Assembly: GCA_963730535.1 (NCBI GenBank)
Contig: CAVSRU010000012.1
Span: 434,001 to 498,000, forward strand
Length of the DNA: 64,000 nucleotides
Direction of reading: 5' to 3'
From: DASSUW01 sp963730535
Lineage (GTDB): Bacteria > Actinomycetota > Thermoleophilia > Solirubrobacterales > Solirubrobacteraceae
Part shown: positions 49,788 through 58,619 of the stretch, one piece after another
Numbering within the stretch: the stretch's first letter is position 1
Layout of the letters: every line of letters starts with the position of its first letter
Position numbers and translations under genes: made by a program
The notes under the pieces: generated by a model
The model's input: the letters and a program-made list of their open reading frames with translations, nothing else
The model's database searches: none
What the model was told of the DNA's origin: nothing

Positions 49788-50565
49788 GGCCGATCATCCC
49801 GGTTCCGAGGTAGAGGTCGTGCACGGTCTGGTCAGCGCGGATCTCGTCCGGCGTGCCCTCCACGATCACCGCGCCGTCGTGCATCATCGTCACCCATTGC
49901 GCGACGCGCAGCGCGACGTCCATGTCGTGCTCGATCAGGATCAGCGTGATCGCGGGGTCGAGCGAGAGCAGCAGCTCGGTGAGCTTGCCGCGCTCCGCCC
50001 GCGAGAGCCCGGCCGCCGGCTCGTCGAGCATCATCAGCTTCGGGTTCGAGGCGCGCGCCATGCCCACCTCGAGCTGGCGCTGCTCCCCGTGCGAGAGGTC
50101 GGCGACGAGCGAGCTGAGGCGGCTCGAGAGCCCCACCGCCTCCGCCATCGCCCGCGCCGACTCTCGCAGCTCGCCGTCTGCTCTCGAGGGCACCATGCGC
50201 AGGTGCCCCTCCTTGACCCCGAGCACGGCGAGATAGAGGTTGTCCTCGACCGAGAGGCCGAGGAACAGCCGCGACGTCTGGAACGTGCGCGAGAGGCCCA
50301 TGCGGGCGCGCTTGCGAGCCGGCGCGCCCGTCACGTCCTCACCGAACAGCTCGACGCTCCCTGCGCTGGGCGGGAACTCGCCCGAGATCAGGTTGAAGAG
50401 CGTCGTCTTGCCGGCGCCGTTGGGCCCGAGGATCGCCCGGCGCTCGCCGGGTCGGACCTCGAGGTCCACATCGCGCACGGCGTGCACGCCGCCGAAGCGC
50501 CGGCCGACCCCCCGCAGGCGGAGGATCGGCGCGGCGCCGTCAGCGGATGTCGCGGCGTCTGCCAC
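49780..50565 (-). CDS. livG: Branched-chain-type ABC transporter ATP-binding protein
   Basis: The 261-residue ATPase has Walker A GPNGAGKTTLFNLISGEFPP, signature LSHGEQRQLEVGMARASNP, Walker B LMMLDEPAAGLS and the LivG-specific TFQTSRLFLGLSVEDNLYLA stretch. It pairs with LivF. GTG start at 50565, with the receptor gene's stop 3 bp upstream. Part of a five-gene importer set on the minus strand. Confidence 0.93.
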   Translation of the reverse strand: MADAATSADGAAPILRLRGVGRRFGGVHAVRDVDLEVRPGERRAILGPNGAGKTTLFNLISGEFPPSAGSVELFGEDVTGAPARKRARMGLSRTFQTSRLFLGLSVEDNLYLAVLGVKEGHLRMVPSRADGELRESARAMAEAVGLSSRLSSLVADLSHGEQRQLEVGMARASNPKLMMLDEPAAGLSRAERGKLTELLLSLDPAITLILIEHDMDVALRVAQWVTMMHDGAVIVEGTPDEIRADQTVHDLYLGTGMIGHE

Positions 50566-50568
50566 GGA

Positions 50569-51990
50569 TTACTTCGACGAGAAGTCGACCTCCTCGGCGT
50601 TGCCCACCCACGGCGGCGGCTCCCCCTTGACGCACTTCGGGTTCGTGCGGTCGGGCGCCGGCGTGTCCGCCGAGAAGACCCCGTTGAAGGTCTGGTCGAC
50701 CTCGGGGATGCGGCGGAACGTCTGCACGTCCGGCACGCCGTCGCCGTTGGCGTCCTTGACGATCTTCTTGACGTAGACGTCGGAGATCGCCTGGCGGTTG
50801 TCGTCGAGCTTGACGTCGCCCCACGGAGCCTCCTCGCCGGACAGCGTCACGCCGGACAGCGCCTCCTGGAGCTTCGCCTGGTCGGACACGTCGCCCTTCA
50901 CGGCCTCGAGGCCCTTGATGAGCGCGGTCATGCCCGTGTAGTAGCCGTACGTGAAGACCGACGGGCCGAGCCCGGCGATCTCCTTGCCGTAGGCGTCCTC
51001 GAGGTCCTTGAGGTACGTCTTCACCGCGGGCTCGTTGGAGTCCGCCGCGGTCATCGCCGCGGTGGCCCCGCCGACCAGCGACTTGCCGACCTCCTTGAGG
51101 ACGAGCGGGTCGTCCCAGAACACGTTGCCCAGCATGCGCTCGGTGTCCACGCGGCCCTTCTGCTCCTGGTACTGCTTGACGAAGTTGATCAGGCCCGCGC
51201 CGCCGATGCCCACGTAGAGGCCGTCGACGTTGTCGGGGATCTGCGAGATGTACGAGGAGTAGTCCTCCTCGCCCAGCGGCGCCCAGATGCGCTTGCTCAC
51301 GTTGCCGCCGATCGCGCAGAACTCGGCCACGAAGCCCGACAGCGAGGTGTACGGGAACGAGTAGTCGTCGCCGATGATCGCCGCCGTCTTCCACCCGAGG
51401 TCGTTGTACGCGTAGTCGCCCAGGCCGGCCGACCACTGCGCGCCGTCCGGGTGGAAGCGGTAGAAGTTCGGCGCCTGCACCTTCAGCGTCGCGTCCTGCG
51501 CGCCGGCGATGCCGTTGACGAACGTCTTGTCCGGGTGCTCCTTCGCGTAGTTGGCGACCGCGATGCCCTCGTCGCCGGAGAGCGGCCCGATCATGACGTC
51601 GGCGTCCTCCTGCTCCATCAGGCGCCGCGTCTCCTCGATCGCCTTGTCGGCCGTGTCGTCCGCGCAGCCGTAGCTGACGATCTCCACGTCCTTGCCGGCG
51701 ATCTTGGCGCCGGTCACGCCGTCGCTCGGCTTCTCGCCGGCCGGCTTCGCGCCCGCGTACTTGATGAGCGCGCTGTTGGCTCCTGAGATCGTCGGCTCGA
51801 AGAACGAGCCGAACGCGCCCTCGCAGTCCGACAGGAAGCCGATCTTGATCGTGCCTCCGCCGCTCGACTCCTCGGTCGAGGTGCCGCCGCCGCCTGCATC
51901 GTCGTCGTCGTCGCCGCCACAGCCGGCCCCGACCAGGGCGAGGGCGGCGAACACGCCGACCAGCGCCCATCTCCTATGTCCCTTCAACAC
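50569..51990 (-). CDS. Branched-chain-type ABC substrate-binding lipoprotein
   Basis: The 473-residue receptor has a lipoprotein signal (WALVGVFAALALVGAGCGG; lipobox GAGC) with an acidic spacer after the cysteine, then a type I periplasmic-binding fold: IKIGFLSDCEGAFGSF, ADVMIGPLSGDEGIAVANYA, NGIAGAQDATLKVQAPNFYRF, and WKTAAIIGDDYSFPYTS. It is longer than classical LivK (~370) and resembles the receptors that bring in aromatic, amide or sugar-acid compounds. GTG start; its first codons overlap the end of livM by 17 bp. Ligand unknown. Confidence 0.9.
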   Translation of the reverse strand: MLKGHRRWALVGVFAALALVGAGCGGDDDDDAGGGGTSTEESSGGGTIKIGFLSDCEGAFGSFFEPTISGANSALIKYAGAKPAGEKPSDGVTGAKIAGKDVEIVSYGCADDTADKAIEETRRLMEQEDADVMIGPLSGDEGIAVANYAKEHPDKTFVNGIAGAQDATLKVQAPNFYRFHPDGAQWSAGLGDYAYNDLGWKTAAIIGDDYSFPYTSLSGFVAEFCAIGGNVSKRIWAPLGEEDYSSYISQIPDNVDGLYVGIGGAGLINFVKQYQEQKGRVDTERMLGNVFWDDPLVLKEVGKSLVGGATAAMTAADSNEPAVKTYLKDLEDAYGKEIAGLGPSVFTYGYYTGMTALIKGLEAVKGDVSDQAKLQEALSGVTLSGEEAPWGDVKLDDNRQAISDVYVKKIVKDANGDGVPDVQTFRRIPEVDQTFNGVFSADTPAPDRTNPKCVKGEPPPWVGNAEEVDFSSK

Positions 51991-53014
51991 TCGCTCCTCC
52001 TCCTCGTAGTGACGGCCTTCGCTCCCGGAGCCGCCCCCGGACGTCGTCCCAGATCCCGACGATGCCGCCGGGCGAGAGCAGGACGATGACCAGGAACACG
52101 ATCCCGATGAGCGTGTTGAAGCGTGCGGGCCCGAGGACGCTGCCGACCTCGGGCACCCATTCGCGTGAGTAGTTGTCGATCAGCGCGTACGCCAGCGCCC
52201 CCACCCAGGCTCCCTCGAGCCGGTAGAGGCCGCCGATGACCGCGATGATGAGAATGTCGATCGTCTGCGCGAGGTTGATCGACCCCGGCGTGATGCGGCG
52301 GTTGTACCAGACCGACAGCACGCCGGCGACGCCTGCGATGAACGCCGCGAGCGCGAACGCCAGCGTGCGGTGCAGCGTGACGTCGAAGCCGAGGGCGCGC
52401 ATCCGCGCGGGCTCGTCGCGCACGCCCTGGAGCCCGAGGCCGAAGGCGGTGCGCGACAGGGCGCTGAGCAGGAGGAAGACCCCCACGGCGACCACCAGGG
52501 TCACGAAGTAGCGCGGCAGTGGGTCCTGCTCGGGGCTGCCGAGCAGCCCGGGCAGCTCGACGTTGTTGACCCCCCCGAAGCCCGACAGCGTCGTGACCTG
52601 GGAGAAGAAGTAGAAGACGAGCACGCTGAACGCGAGCGTGATCATCAGGAAGTAGATCCCCTCGCTGCGGGCGGCGATCCAGCCGAAGCCGAGGCCGACG
52701 AGCGTCACGACCACGAGCGCGCCGATCACCGCCAGCCACGGGTTCCACGCCGCGGCGCTCCCGCCGTCGGCCAGCACGAGGTTCGCGTAGGTCATCCCCG
52801 CCACGCCATAGAGCCCGACCTGGGCGAGCGAGACCATCCCGCCGTAGGCGGCCAGGAAGATCAGGCTGGCCGCCGCCACGCCGAGCCACAGCGCCTTCGT
52901 GAGGATGACGTTGAGGAAGAAGTCGTCCACGATCAGCGGCGCGAGCGCGGCGACGGCCACGGCCGCGGCCAGGATCGGCCACGCCAGCCGGCCGGTGCTG
53001 ACCGTGGGGTTCAC
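51974..53014 (-). CDS. livM: Branched-chain-type ABC transporter permease LivM
   Basis: The 346-residue membrane protein has about ten helices and the conserved permease region VRDEPARMRALGFDVTLHRTLAFALAAFIAGVAGVL plus the GGLYRLEGAWVGALAYALI segment that contacts the ATPase. GTG start at 53014 overlaps the livH stop (GTGA). It has a ~25-residue charged C-terminal tail that overlaps the receptor gene start. It forms the transmembrane path together with LivH. Confidence 0.92.
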   Translation of the reverse strand: MNPTVSTGRLAWPILAAAVAVAALAPLIVDDFFLNVILTKALWLGVAAASLIFLAAYGGMVSLAQVGLYGVAGMTYANLVLADGGSAAAWNPWLAVIGALVVVTLVGLGFGWIAARSEGIYFLMITLAFSVLVFYFFSQVTTLSGFGGVNNVELPGLLGSPEQDPLPRYFVTLVVAVGVFLLLSALSRTAFGLGLQGVRDEPARMRALGFDVTLHRTLAFALAAFIAGVAGVLSVWYNRRITPGSINLAQTIDILIIAVIGGLYRLEGAWVGALAYALIDNYSREWVPEVGSVLGPARFNTLIGIVFLVIVLLSPGGIVGIWDDVRGRLRERRPSLRGGGASVEGT

Positions 53015-54045
53015 GCCGGCCTCCCGAACAGCCCGAGCGGCCGCACCGCCAGCACGCCGACGAGCAGCGCGAAGGTGACGATGATCGAGTAGTTCGTCAG
53101 GTCGGTGCCGCCGAACGTCAGGTACACGTCGGCGTAGGCGTCGACGAGGCCGAGCGCGATCGCCCCGATCGCCGCGCCGCCCAGCGATCCCATCCCGCCG
53201 ATGATCACGACGATCAGCGAGTTGAGCAGGAACGCCGTGTCCTGCCCGGGGGCCAGCGAGAGCATCGTCCCGCCGAGCACGCCGCCGAAGCCGGCCAGCA
53301 TGGCCCCGAGGAAGAACGCGCCCGCGAACACGAGCTGCACGTTGATGCCGAGCGCGGAGACCATGTCGCGGTCGTCGACGCCTGCACGCACGATCTTGCC
53401 GAACCGCGTGCGCTTGATGATCAGCCACAGCGCGACGCCGATCAGCAGCGCCGAGCCGAGCACGATCACCCCGCGGAAGAAGCCGAACCGCACGTCGCCG
53501 GGGAGCAGCACGCTCGTGGGCCACGACGACGGCGTCGCGATGTCCTGCGAGATGCCGCCGTAGCGGGCCAGCATCTGGTCGCCGATGATGACCGACAGGG
53601 CGATCGTGATCAGCGCCTGGCGCAGGTCCTGCCCCTGGTTCCAGCGCAGGAAGACCTGCTGGATGGCCACCCCGGTGAGCCCGATCAGGAGCGTGGCCAC
53701 GAGCAGCGGGATCAGCCAGCCGGCGAGGCCGTACTCCGTGTCGGAGGCGCCGCTCAGCGACAGGCCGAGGCCGGTGTCGTCCTCGAACCACGCCTCCTGG
53801 AGCTCGAGCGCGAGGTAGCCGCCGAGCAGGTACAGCGACCCGTGCGCCATGTTCACGACGCGCATGAGGCCGAAGATCAGCGTGAAGCCGCTGGCCACCA
53901 CGAAGTAGAGGGCGGCCAACGTCGCGCCGTTGAGCGTGACGACCACGAACTGGCGCAGGTCGCCGGCGGCCTTTACCACCAGGAATCCCGCCACGAGGGC
54001 GGCGACGGCGAGCCCGGCGATGCGCTTCGGGTCAGCTTTCGTCAT
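53011..54045 (-). CDS. livH: Branched-chain-type ABC transporter permease LivH
   Basis: The 344-residue protein has multiple helices and LivH motifs: LNGATLAALYFVVASGFTLIFGLMRVVNMAHGSLYLLGGYLA, GVDDRDMVSALGIN (ATPase-contact loop) and VVIIGGMGSLGGAAIGAIALGLVD. A ~50-residue insertion before TM3 (ELQEAWFEDDTGLGLSLSGASDTE) is longer than usual. It is the first gene of the importer operon, transcribed divergently from the FAD-oxidase operon across a 69-bp AT-rich promoter region. Confidence 0.92.
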   Translation of the reverse strand: MTKADPKRIAGLAVAALVAGFLVVKAAGDLRQFVVVTLNGATLAALYFVVASGFTLIFGLMRVVNMAHGSLYLLGGYLALELQEAWFEDDTGLGLSLSGASDTEYGLAGWLIPLLVATLLIGLTGVAIQQVFLRWNQGQDLRQALITIALSVIIGDQMLARYGGISQDIATPSSWPTSVLLPGDVRFGFFRGVIVLGSALLIGVALWLIIKRTRFGKIVRAGVDDRDMVSALGINVQLVFAGAFFLGAMLAGFGGVLGGTMLSLAPGQDTAFLLNSLIVVIIGGMGSLGGAAIGAIALGLVDAYADVYLTFGGTDLTNYSIIVTFALLVGVLAVRPLGLFGRPA

Positions 54046-54048
54046 GCG

Positions 54049-54089
54049 CTTGACAGGAATTGAAAGCTGATGCAGAGTTGTTTGTCAAG
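54049..54089. promoter_or_regulatory. Divergent promoter/operator between importer and catabolic operons
   Basis: CTTGACA (54049-54055) and TGTCAAG (54083-54089) are a perfect 7-bp inverted repeat. Each arm contains the consensus -35 TTGACA pointing into the gap, one toward each operon; the -10 regions are weak (CAGAGT on plus, TTTCAA on minus). A further GTCA...TGAC dyad lies at 54084-54096. Overlapping face-to-face promoters plus palindromes suggest regulator control, perhaps by the DeoR or ROK proteins of the same island. Confidence 0.5.
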
Positions 54090-54114
54090 TTATGACGAGT
54101 CCTGAAAGGCGGCT

Positions 54115-55539
54115 TTGACCACGATCAGCCGGGGGGCGGTTGCCGACGCCGAGGGCGCGCTGTCCTCGGCGCTCGGCGCCGCGGTTATAACCGCACCCTC
54201 GGACCTCGCGGCGTATACGGCCGACACCTACTGGCCCGCGCTGCACGCGAAGGCCGCAGGAGCGCCGATCGCGCGCCCCGACGTCGTCGTACGGCCACGC
54301 ACCGAGGAGGACGTGGCCACGACGGTGGCGATCGCCCACTCCCACCGCGTGCCGGTCGTCCCGTGGGGCGGCGGCTCGGGCACGCAGGGCGGCGCGCTCG
54401 CCATCCGCGGCGGCATCGTCATCGACCTGCGCTCGCTCGACGACGTGATCGAGGTGGACGACGAGTCGATGACCGTCACGGTGCAGGCCGGCAAGAACGG
54501 CCGCGAGCTCGAGGCCGAGCTGAACGCCCGCGGGCTGATGCTGCCCCATTACCCGGCCTCGGTCGAGTGGGCGACGGTGGGCGGCTACGTCGCCGCCCGC
54601 GGCTCCGGCGTGCTCTCCACCCGCTACGGCAAGATCGAGGACCTGCTGCTGTCGCTGCGCGTGGTGACGCCGGCGACCGGCCTGCTGGAGACCGTGTCGG
54701 CGCCGCGCCACGCGGTCGGACCCGAGCTCACGCAGCTGTTCGTCGGCTCGGAGGGCACGCTGGGGGTCATCACCCAGGTCACCCTCCAGGTCGTCCCCCT
54801 CCCTGAGGCGCGGCGCTTCGCCGCCGTCGCCTTCCCGACCGTGGGAGCCGGCATCGGGGCGATCCGGCGGGCGCTCCAGCTCGGCCACCGGCCGTCCGTC
54901 GTGCGCCTGTACGACGAGGAGGCGACGCGCCTGGCCTTCTCGCCCGTGGTCGGCGAGGAGCTCTCAGGCGTCTACACCGTGCTCGCCTTCGAGGGCGAGG
55001 AGGAGGCGGCCGCGCTCGAGGAGCGGCGGGTGCTCGCGCTCGCCGAGGAGGCCGGCGCCGAAGTGCTCGACCCGGCGCTCGCGCAGCGCTGGTGGGACCG
55101 CCGCTACGACTTCTACCACCCGCCCCACCAGCCCGAGCTGCCCGCCATCTGGGGCACGCTCGACGTGGTGGCGAGCTACGCGCGGATCGAGGCCGTGTAC
55201 GAGGCCCTGCGGACCGCCGTGCGCGAGCCCTATCGCTCCGACGGCCTCGAGCTGCGCATGCACTTCTCGCACTGGTACGCGTGGGGCACGATGATCTACG
55301 GGCGCTTCGTGGTGCCCGACGGCGGGCCCGACGCGCTCGCCCTGCACGACCGCATCTGGGAGGACGGCATGAACGCGGCGCTGGACGCCGGCGCCGTGAT
55401 CAACGACCACCACGGCGTCGGCATCAAGCTCGGCCCGTACATGCGCCGCCAGCACGGTGCCGCCCTCGACGCCATGCGGCAGATCAAGGCGGCGCTCGAC
55501 CCGCACGACGTTATGAACCCCGGCAAGCTCGGCCTGTAG
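54115..55539 (+). CDS. FAD-linked oxidase (GlcD/AGPS-like)
   Basis: The 474-residue protein has the FAD-binding type 4 (PCMH) domain: RTEEDVATTVAIAHSHRVPVVPWGGGSGTQGG (residues ~63-94) and VGSEGTLGVITQVTLQVVP, then a C-terminal FAD-oxidase domain ending INDHHGVGIKLG...DPHDVMNPGKLGL. Relatives oxidise 2-hydroxyacids or make alkyl-dihydroxyacetone phosphate. In this context oxidation of a hydroxyacid or polyol intermediate is likely. The TTG start at 54115 follows GAAAGGCGG; the nearest upstream ATG is soon stopped. First gene of the plus-strand catabolic operon. Confidence 0.88.
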   Translation: MTTISRGAVADAEGALSSALGAAVITAPSDLAAYTADTYWPALHAKAAGAPIARPDVVVRPRTEEDVATTVAIAHSHRVPVVPWGGGSGTQGGALAIRGGIVIDLRSLDDVIEVDDESMTVTVQAGKNGRELEAELNARGLMLPHYPASVEWATVGGYVAARGSGVLSTRYGKIEDLLLSLRVVTPATGLLETVSAPRHAVGPELTQLFVGSEGTLGVITQVTLQVVPLPEARRFAAVAFPTVGAGIGAIRRALQLGHRPSVVRLYDEEATRLAFSPVVGEELSGVYTVLAFEGEEEAAALEERRVLALAEEAGAEVLDPALAQRWWDRRYDFYHPPHQPELPAIWGTLDVVASYARIEAVYEALRTAVREPYRSDGLELRMHFSHWYAWGTMIYGRFVVPDGGPDALALHDRIWEDGMNAALDAGAVINDHHGVGIKLGPYMRRQHGAALDAMRQIKAALDPHDVMNPGKLGL

Positions 55540-55551
55540 GAGGAGACCCCC

Positions 55552-56454
55552 ATGAAGGTGGCGATGCACAACTGGATGCGACCGGAGCCGATCGAGACGA
55601 CGATCACCCGGCTCGGGCGCAGCGGCTACGACGGGATCGAGATCTCGGGCGAGCCCGCCGTCTACGACCTCGACGCCGTCAAGCGCCAGCTCGACTCCAG
55701 CGGCCTCGAGTGCTGGGGGTCGGTCACGCTCATGACCGGCGGCCGCGACCTCGTGCACGAGGACCACTACGTACGGCTCGCCAGCGTCCAGTACGTCAAG
55801 GACTGCCTGTCGCTGGTGTCGGACCTGGGCGGCAAGATCCTCACGATCGTCCCGTCGACGGTCGGCAAGGTCGTGCCCATGGCCTCGCCCGAGGAGGAGT
55901 GGGAGTGGGCGGTCCAGGGCCTGAAGGAGTGCCAGGCCCACGCGGAGCAGGTCGGCGTGCGGATCGGGCTCGAACCGCTCAACCGCTTCGAGACGTACTT
56001 CCTCAACCGCGCCGACCAGGCGGTCCAGCTCGCCAAGGACGTCGGCGGCAACTGCGGCGTGACGCTCGACATCTTCCACATGAACATCGAGGAGGCCGAC
56101 TGGGCGCAGGCGATCCGGGACACCGGCGACTTCCTCGTCGACTTCCACGTCGCCGACAACAACCGGCTGCCGTGCGGCCAGGGCGCGATCGACTGGGACC
56201 TGCTGGTCAAGGAGCTCCAGGGGATCGGCTACGACGAGTACCTCACGGTCGAGTTCGTGGTTCCCGTCGACCGCACGCCGCTCTCGACACGCCAGGAGAT
56301 CGCCGACGCCGCCGACGCGGGCGCGAGCCAGGGCATGGAGCAGTTCCTGCGCGACCACGGGACCGGCGCGCTGCCCGAGCACTACTACGACCAGTACGTG
56401 CAGGAGTCGATCGACCGGCTGCGCCAGTCGTTGTCGGCGGGCGCGGCGGTCTGA
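55552..56454 (+). CDS. Sugar phosphate isomerase/epimerase family TIM-barrel protein
   Basis: The 300-residue xylose-isomerase-like barrel has the metal-site motifs RIGLEPLNRFETYFLN (Glu), CGVTLDIFHMNIEEADW (Asp/His), DFHVADNNRLPCG (His) and LTVEFVVPVDR (second Glu). These match D-tagatose 3-epimerase and related ketose or inosose isomerases. A strong AGGAGG sits 8-13 bp before the ATG. It starts 12 bp after the FAD-oxidase gene. The metal site is complete, so an active epimerase, isomerase or dehydratase is expected; substrate unknown. Confidence 0.88.
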   Translation: MKVAMHNWMRPEPIETTITRLGRSGYDGIEISGEPAVYDLDAVKRQLDSSGLECWGSVTLMTGGRDLVHEDHYVRLASVQYVKDCLSLVSDLGGKILTIVPSTVGKVVPMASPEEEWEWAVQGLKECQAHAEQVGVRIGLEPLNRFETYFLNRADQAVQLAKDVGGNCGVTLDIFHMNIEEADWAQAIRDTGDFLVDFHVADNNRLPCGQGAIDWDLLVKELQGIGYDEYLTVEFVVPVDRTPLSTRQEIADAADAGASQGMEQFLRDHGTGALPEHYYDQYVQESIDRLRQSLSAGAAV

Positions 56455-56505
56455 AGATGGCTGATTTCACGACCCCCACGACCGCGGAATCAACCATCTA
56501 GCCGC

Positions 56506-57750
56506 GTGGCCGAGGCTCCCGGCATCGCGCTGATCGGCACCCTCGACACCAAGGGGGCCGAGATCGCGTACGTGCGCGACCGGCTGCGCGAGCTCGGGAC
56601 CCGGCCCCTGGTCGTCGACTCCGGGATCCTCGGCGAGGCCGAGGGCTGCGAGGCCGACGTTCCGCGCGAGGAGGTCGCCCGCGCGGGTGGCCACGAGCTG
56701 GAGGCCGTGCGGGCGGCGGGCTCGCGCGGCGCCGCGGTGGCCCTGATGCTCGACGGCGTGCGCGCGGTGGTGCTGCGCGCCTACGCCGAGGGGCGGATCG
56801 CCGGCGTGCTGTGCCTCGGCGGCGCGGAGGGCGCGCTGCTCGGCGCGGCCGCCATGCACGCGTTGCCGGTCGGGGTCCCGAAGCTGATCGTCTCCCCCAG
56901 CGCGTCGGGCCGGCGGCCGTTCGGGCCCTTCGTGGGCGAGGGCGACGTCACGGTCATGCACTCGGTGATCGACATCCTCGGCCTGAACGAGATCTCGCGC
57001 GCGATCTTCGACAACGCCGCGGCCGCCGTCGCCGGCATGGTGCTCCGAGGCGGCCGGGCGGTCGAGGCGCTGGGGGAGCGCTGCGTCGGCGTGACCATGC
57101 TGGGGCAGACGACGCCGGGCGTCATGCGCGTGCGGGACGCGCTCGTCGAGGCCGGCCACGAGCCGGTCATCTTCCACGCCAACGGGGTCGGCGGACCGGC
57201 CATGGAGCACCTGATCGAGGCCGGGGCGCTCGGCGGGGTGGTCGACTACACGCTGTCCGAGCTCGCCAACTCGCTGCTCGACGGCATCCACGCCACCGGC
57301 CCCGACCGCCTGCGGGTGGCGGGGCGCCACGGGATCCCCCAGGTCGTCGTCCCCGGCTGCGTGGACTTCTTCAACCAGGGCCCGCGCGACACGGTGCCCG
57401 AGCGCTACCGCGGCCGCAAGAGCTACTTCCACAACCCGGTCGCCACGCTCGTGCGGCTCGACGCCGCCGAGGAGGCGGCCCTGGGGCGCGACGTCGCGGA
57501 GCGCCTGAACGAGGCGACCGGGCCGGTGCACGTGGTCGCGCCCACGCGCGGCTTCTCGCTCGCCGACGCCGAGGGCGGCGACCTCTGGGACCCGGAGGCC
57601 GACCGCGCGTTCCTCGACGCGCTGGGAGAGGCGCTGCGACCAGACATCCCGTACGAGACCATCGACGCGCACGTCGACGACGCGGAGTTCGCCGACGTCG
57701 TCGCCGCGCGCTACCTCACCTTGACCCAGGAGGCAGCCCATGCCGGATGA
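56506..57750 (+). CDS. Tm-1-like ATP-binding domain protein (UPF0261)
   Basis: The 414-residue protein begins ALIGTLDTKGAEIAYVRDRL, the hallmark of UPF0261/Tm-1-like proteins, and has VLCLGGAEGALLGAAAM, KLIVSPSASGRRPFGPFVG, MLGQTTPGVMRVRDAL and a C-terminal CVDFFNQGPRDTVPERY. The plant Tm-1 resistance protein shares the first half; bacterial roles are undefined but the genes often occur with sugar-catabolic loci. GTG start at 56506. It is encoded just before a creatininase-family gene with an 11-bp overlap, so the two are likely translationally coupled. Confidence 0.85.
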   Translation: MAEAPGIALIGTLDTKGAEIAYVRDRLRELGTRPLVVDSGILGEAEGCEADVPREEVARAGGHELEAVRAAGSRGAAVALMLDGVRAVVLRAYAEGRIAGVLCLGGAEGALLGAAAMHALPVGVPKLIVSPSASGRRPFGPFVGEGDVTVMHSVIDILGLNEISRAIFDNAAAAVAGMVLRGGRAVEALGERCVGVTMLGQTTPGVMRVRDALVEAGHEPVIFHANGVGGPAMEHLIEAGALGGVVDYTLSELANSLLDGIHATGPDRLRVAGRHGIPQVVVPGCVDFFNQGPRDTVPERYRGRKSYFHNPVATLVRLDAAEEAALGRDVAERLNEATGPVHVVAPTRGFSLADAEGGDLWDPEADRAFLDALGEALRPDIPYETIDAHVDDAEFADVVAARYLTLTQEAAHAG

Positions 57751-58606
57751 CGGCCGCCCGATCTCCAACAACCTGCTGGATCTGGCGCCGCCGGACATCG
57801 CGTGGTTCCAGGAGCGCTCCGACCTCATCCTCGTGCCGATCGGCTCGCTCGAGCAGCACGGCGCGCACCTGCCGCTGGGGACCGACACGATCACCGCGCT
57901 CGAGGTCTCCCGGCGGGCGGCGGAGAAGGCGGAGGTGCCGTACACGCCCCCGTTCTGGGCCGGCTACTCGCCCCAGCACCTGCGCGACACCGAGTCCGGC
58001 GTCGGCACCGTCACGCTGCGCGCCAGCACGCTGAACGAGGTGCTCTACGACGTCGCCCGCTCGCTCATCCACCACGGGTGGAACAAGCTCGTGTTCGTCA
58101 ACGGGCACGGCTCGAACACGAAGGTGCTCGACCCGCTGCTGCGCCGCATCAAGTACGAGACGGGTGCCTTCGTGGCGCTCTACAAGCCCTACGCCGAGCG
58201 CTACATCGGGATGCTCGAGGGCCTGCTCGAGAACCCCCCGGAGGAGACGCCGGGCTGGCATGCGTCAGAGCTCGAGACCTCGCAGGTGATGGCCCACAAC
58301 CCCGCGCTCGTGCACATGGAGCGCGCCGCCCAGGACCGCGCCCAGGTGCCCGGCTGGCTGCCGGACTCCTTCATCAAGAAGGACGGTGCGCCCGACGTCG
58401 AGTTCGACGGCTACCAGTACTTCGTCTTCCCGATGGACCACGGGGAGTTCTCCCGCACCGGCGTGATCGGCAACCCGATGACCGCCACCGCCGAGAAGGG
58501 CGAGGAGGCGCTGGAGCGGTTCGCCGACCACCTCGTGAAGGCCATCGACGAGTTCCGGCCGCTCGAGGTCGAGGTGACCCGGAGGGCATTCGAGGACCGC
58601 GTCTGA
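57740..58606 (+). CDS. Creatininase-family hydrolase
   Basis: The 288-residue protein has the binuclear metal-site motifs IGSLEQHGAHLPLGTDT and LVFVNGHGSN, with GWHASELETSQVMAHNP near residue 175, a complete creatininase-fold set. Family members open cyclic amides (creatinine, formylated pyrimidines); at least one group is reported to hydrolyse a diketo-inositol ring. Given the dehydrogenase and isomerases around it, ring-opening of an oxidised cyclitol is an attractive inference, but not shown. A clear AGGAGG precedes the ATG, which overlaps the upstream gene. Confidence 0.85.
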   Translation: MPDDGRPISNNLLDLAPPDIAWFQERSDLILVPIGSLEQHGAHLPLGTDTITALEVSRRAAEKAEVPYTPPFWAGYSPQHLRDTESGVGTVTLRASTLNEVLYDVARSLIHHGWNKLVFVNGHGSNTKVLDPLLRRIKYETGAFVALYKPYAERYIGMLEGLLENPPEETPGWHASELETSQVMAHNPALVHMERAAQDRAQVPGWLPDSFIKKDGAPDVEFDGYQYFVFPMDHGEFSRTGVIGNPMTATAEKGEEALERFADHLVKAIDEFRPLEVEVTRRAFEDRV

Positions 58607-58619
58607 CGATGGACGACTA

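Noticed and set aside
56457..56501. 14-codon ORF (MADFTTPTTAESTI) before the Tm-1-like gene
   Set aside because: Too short, no ribosome-binding site distinct from its neighbours and no known peptide; may be a chance frame.
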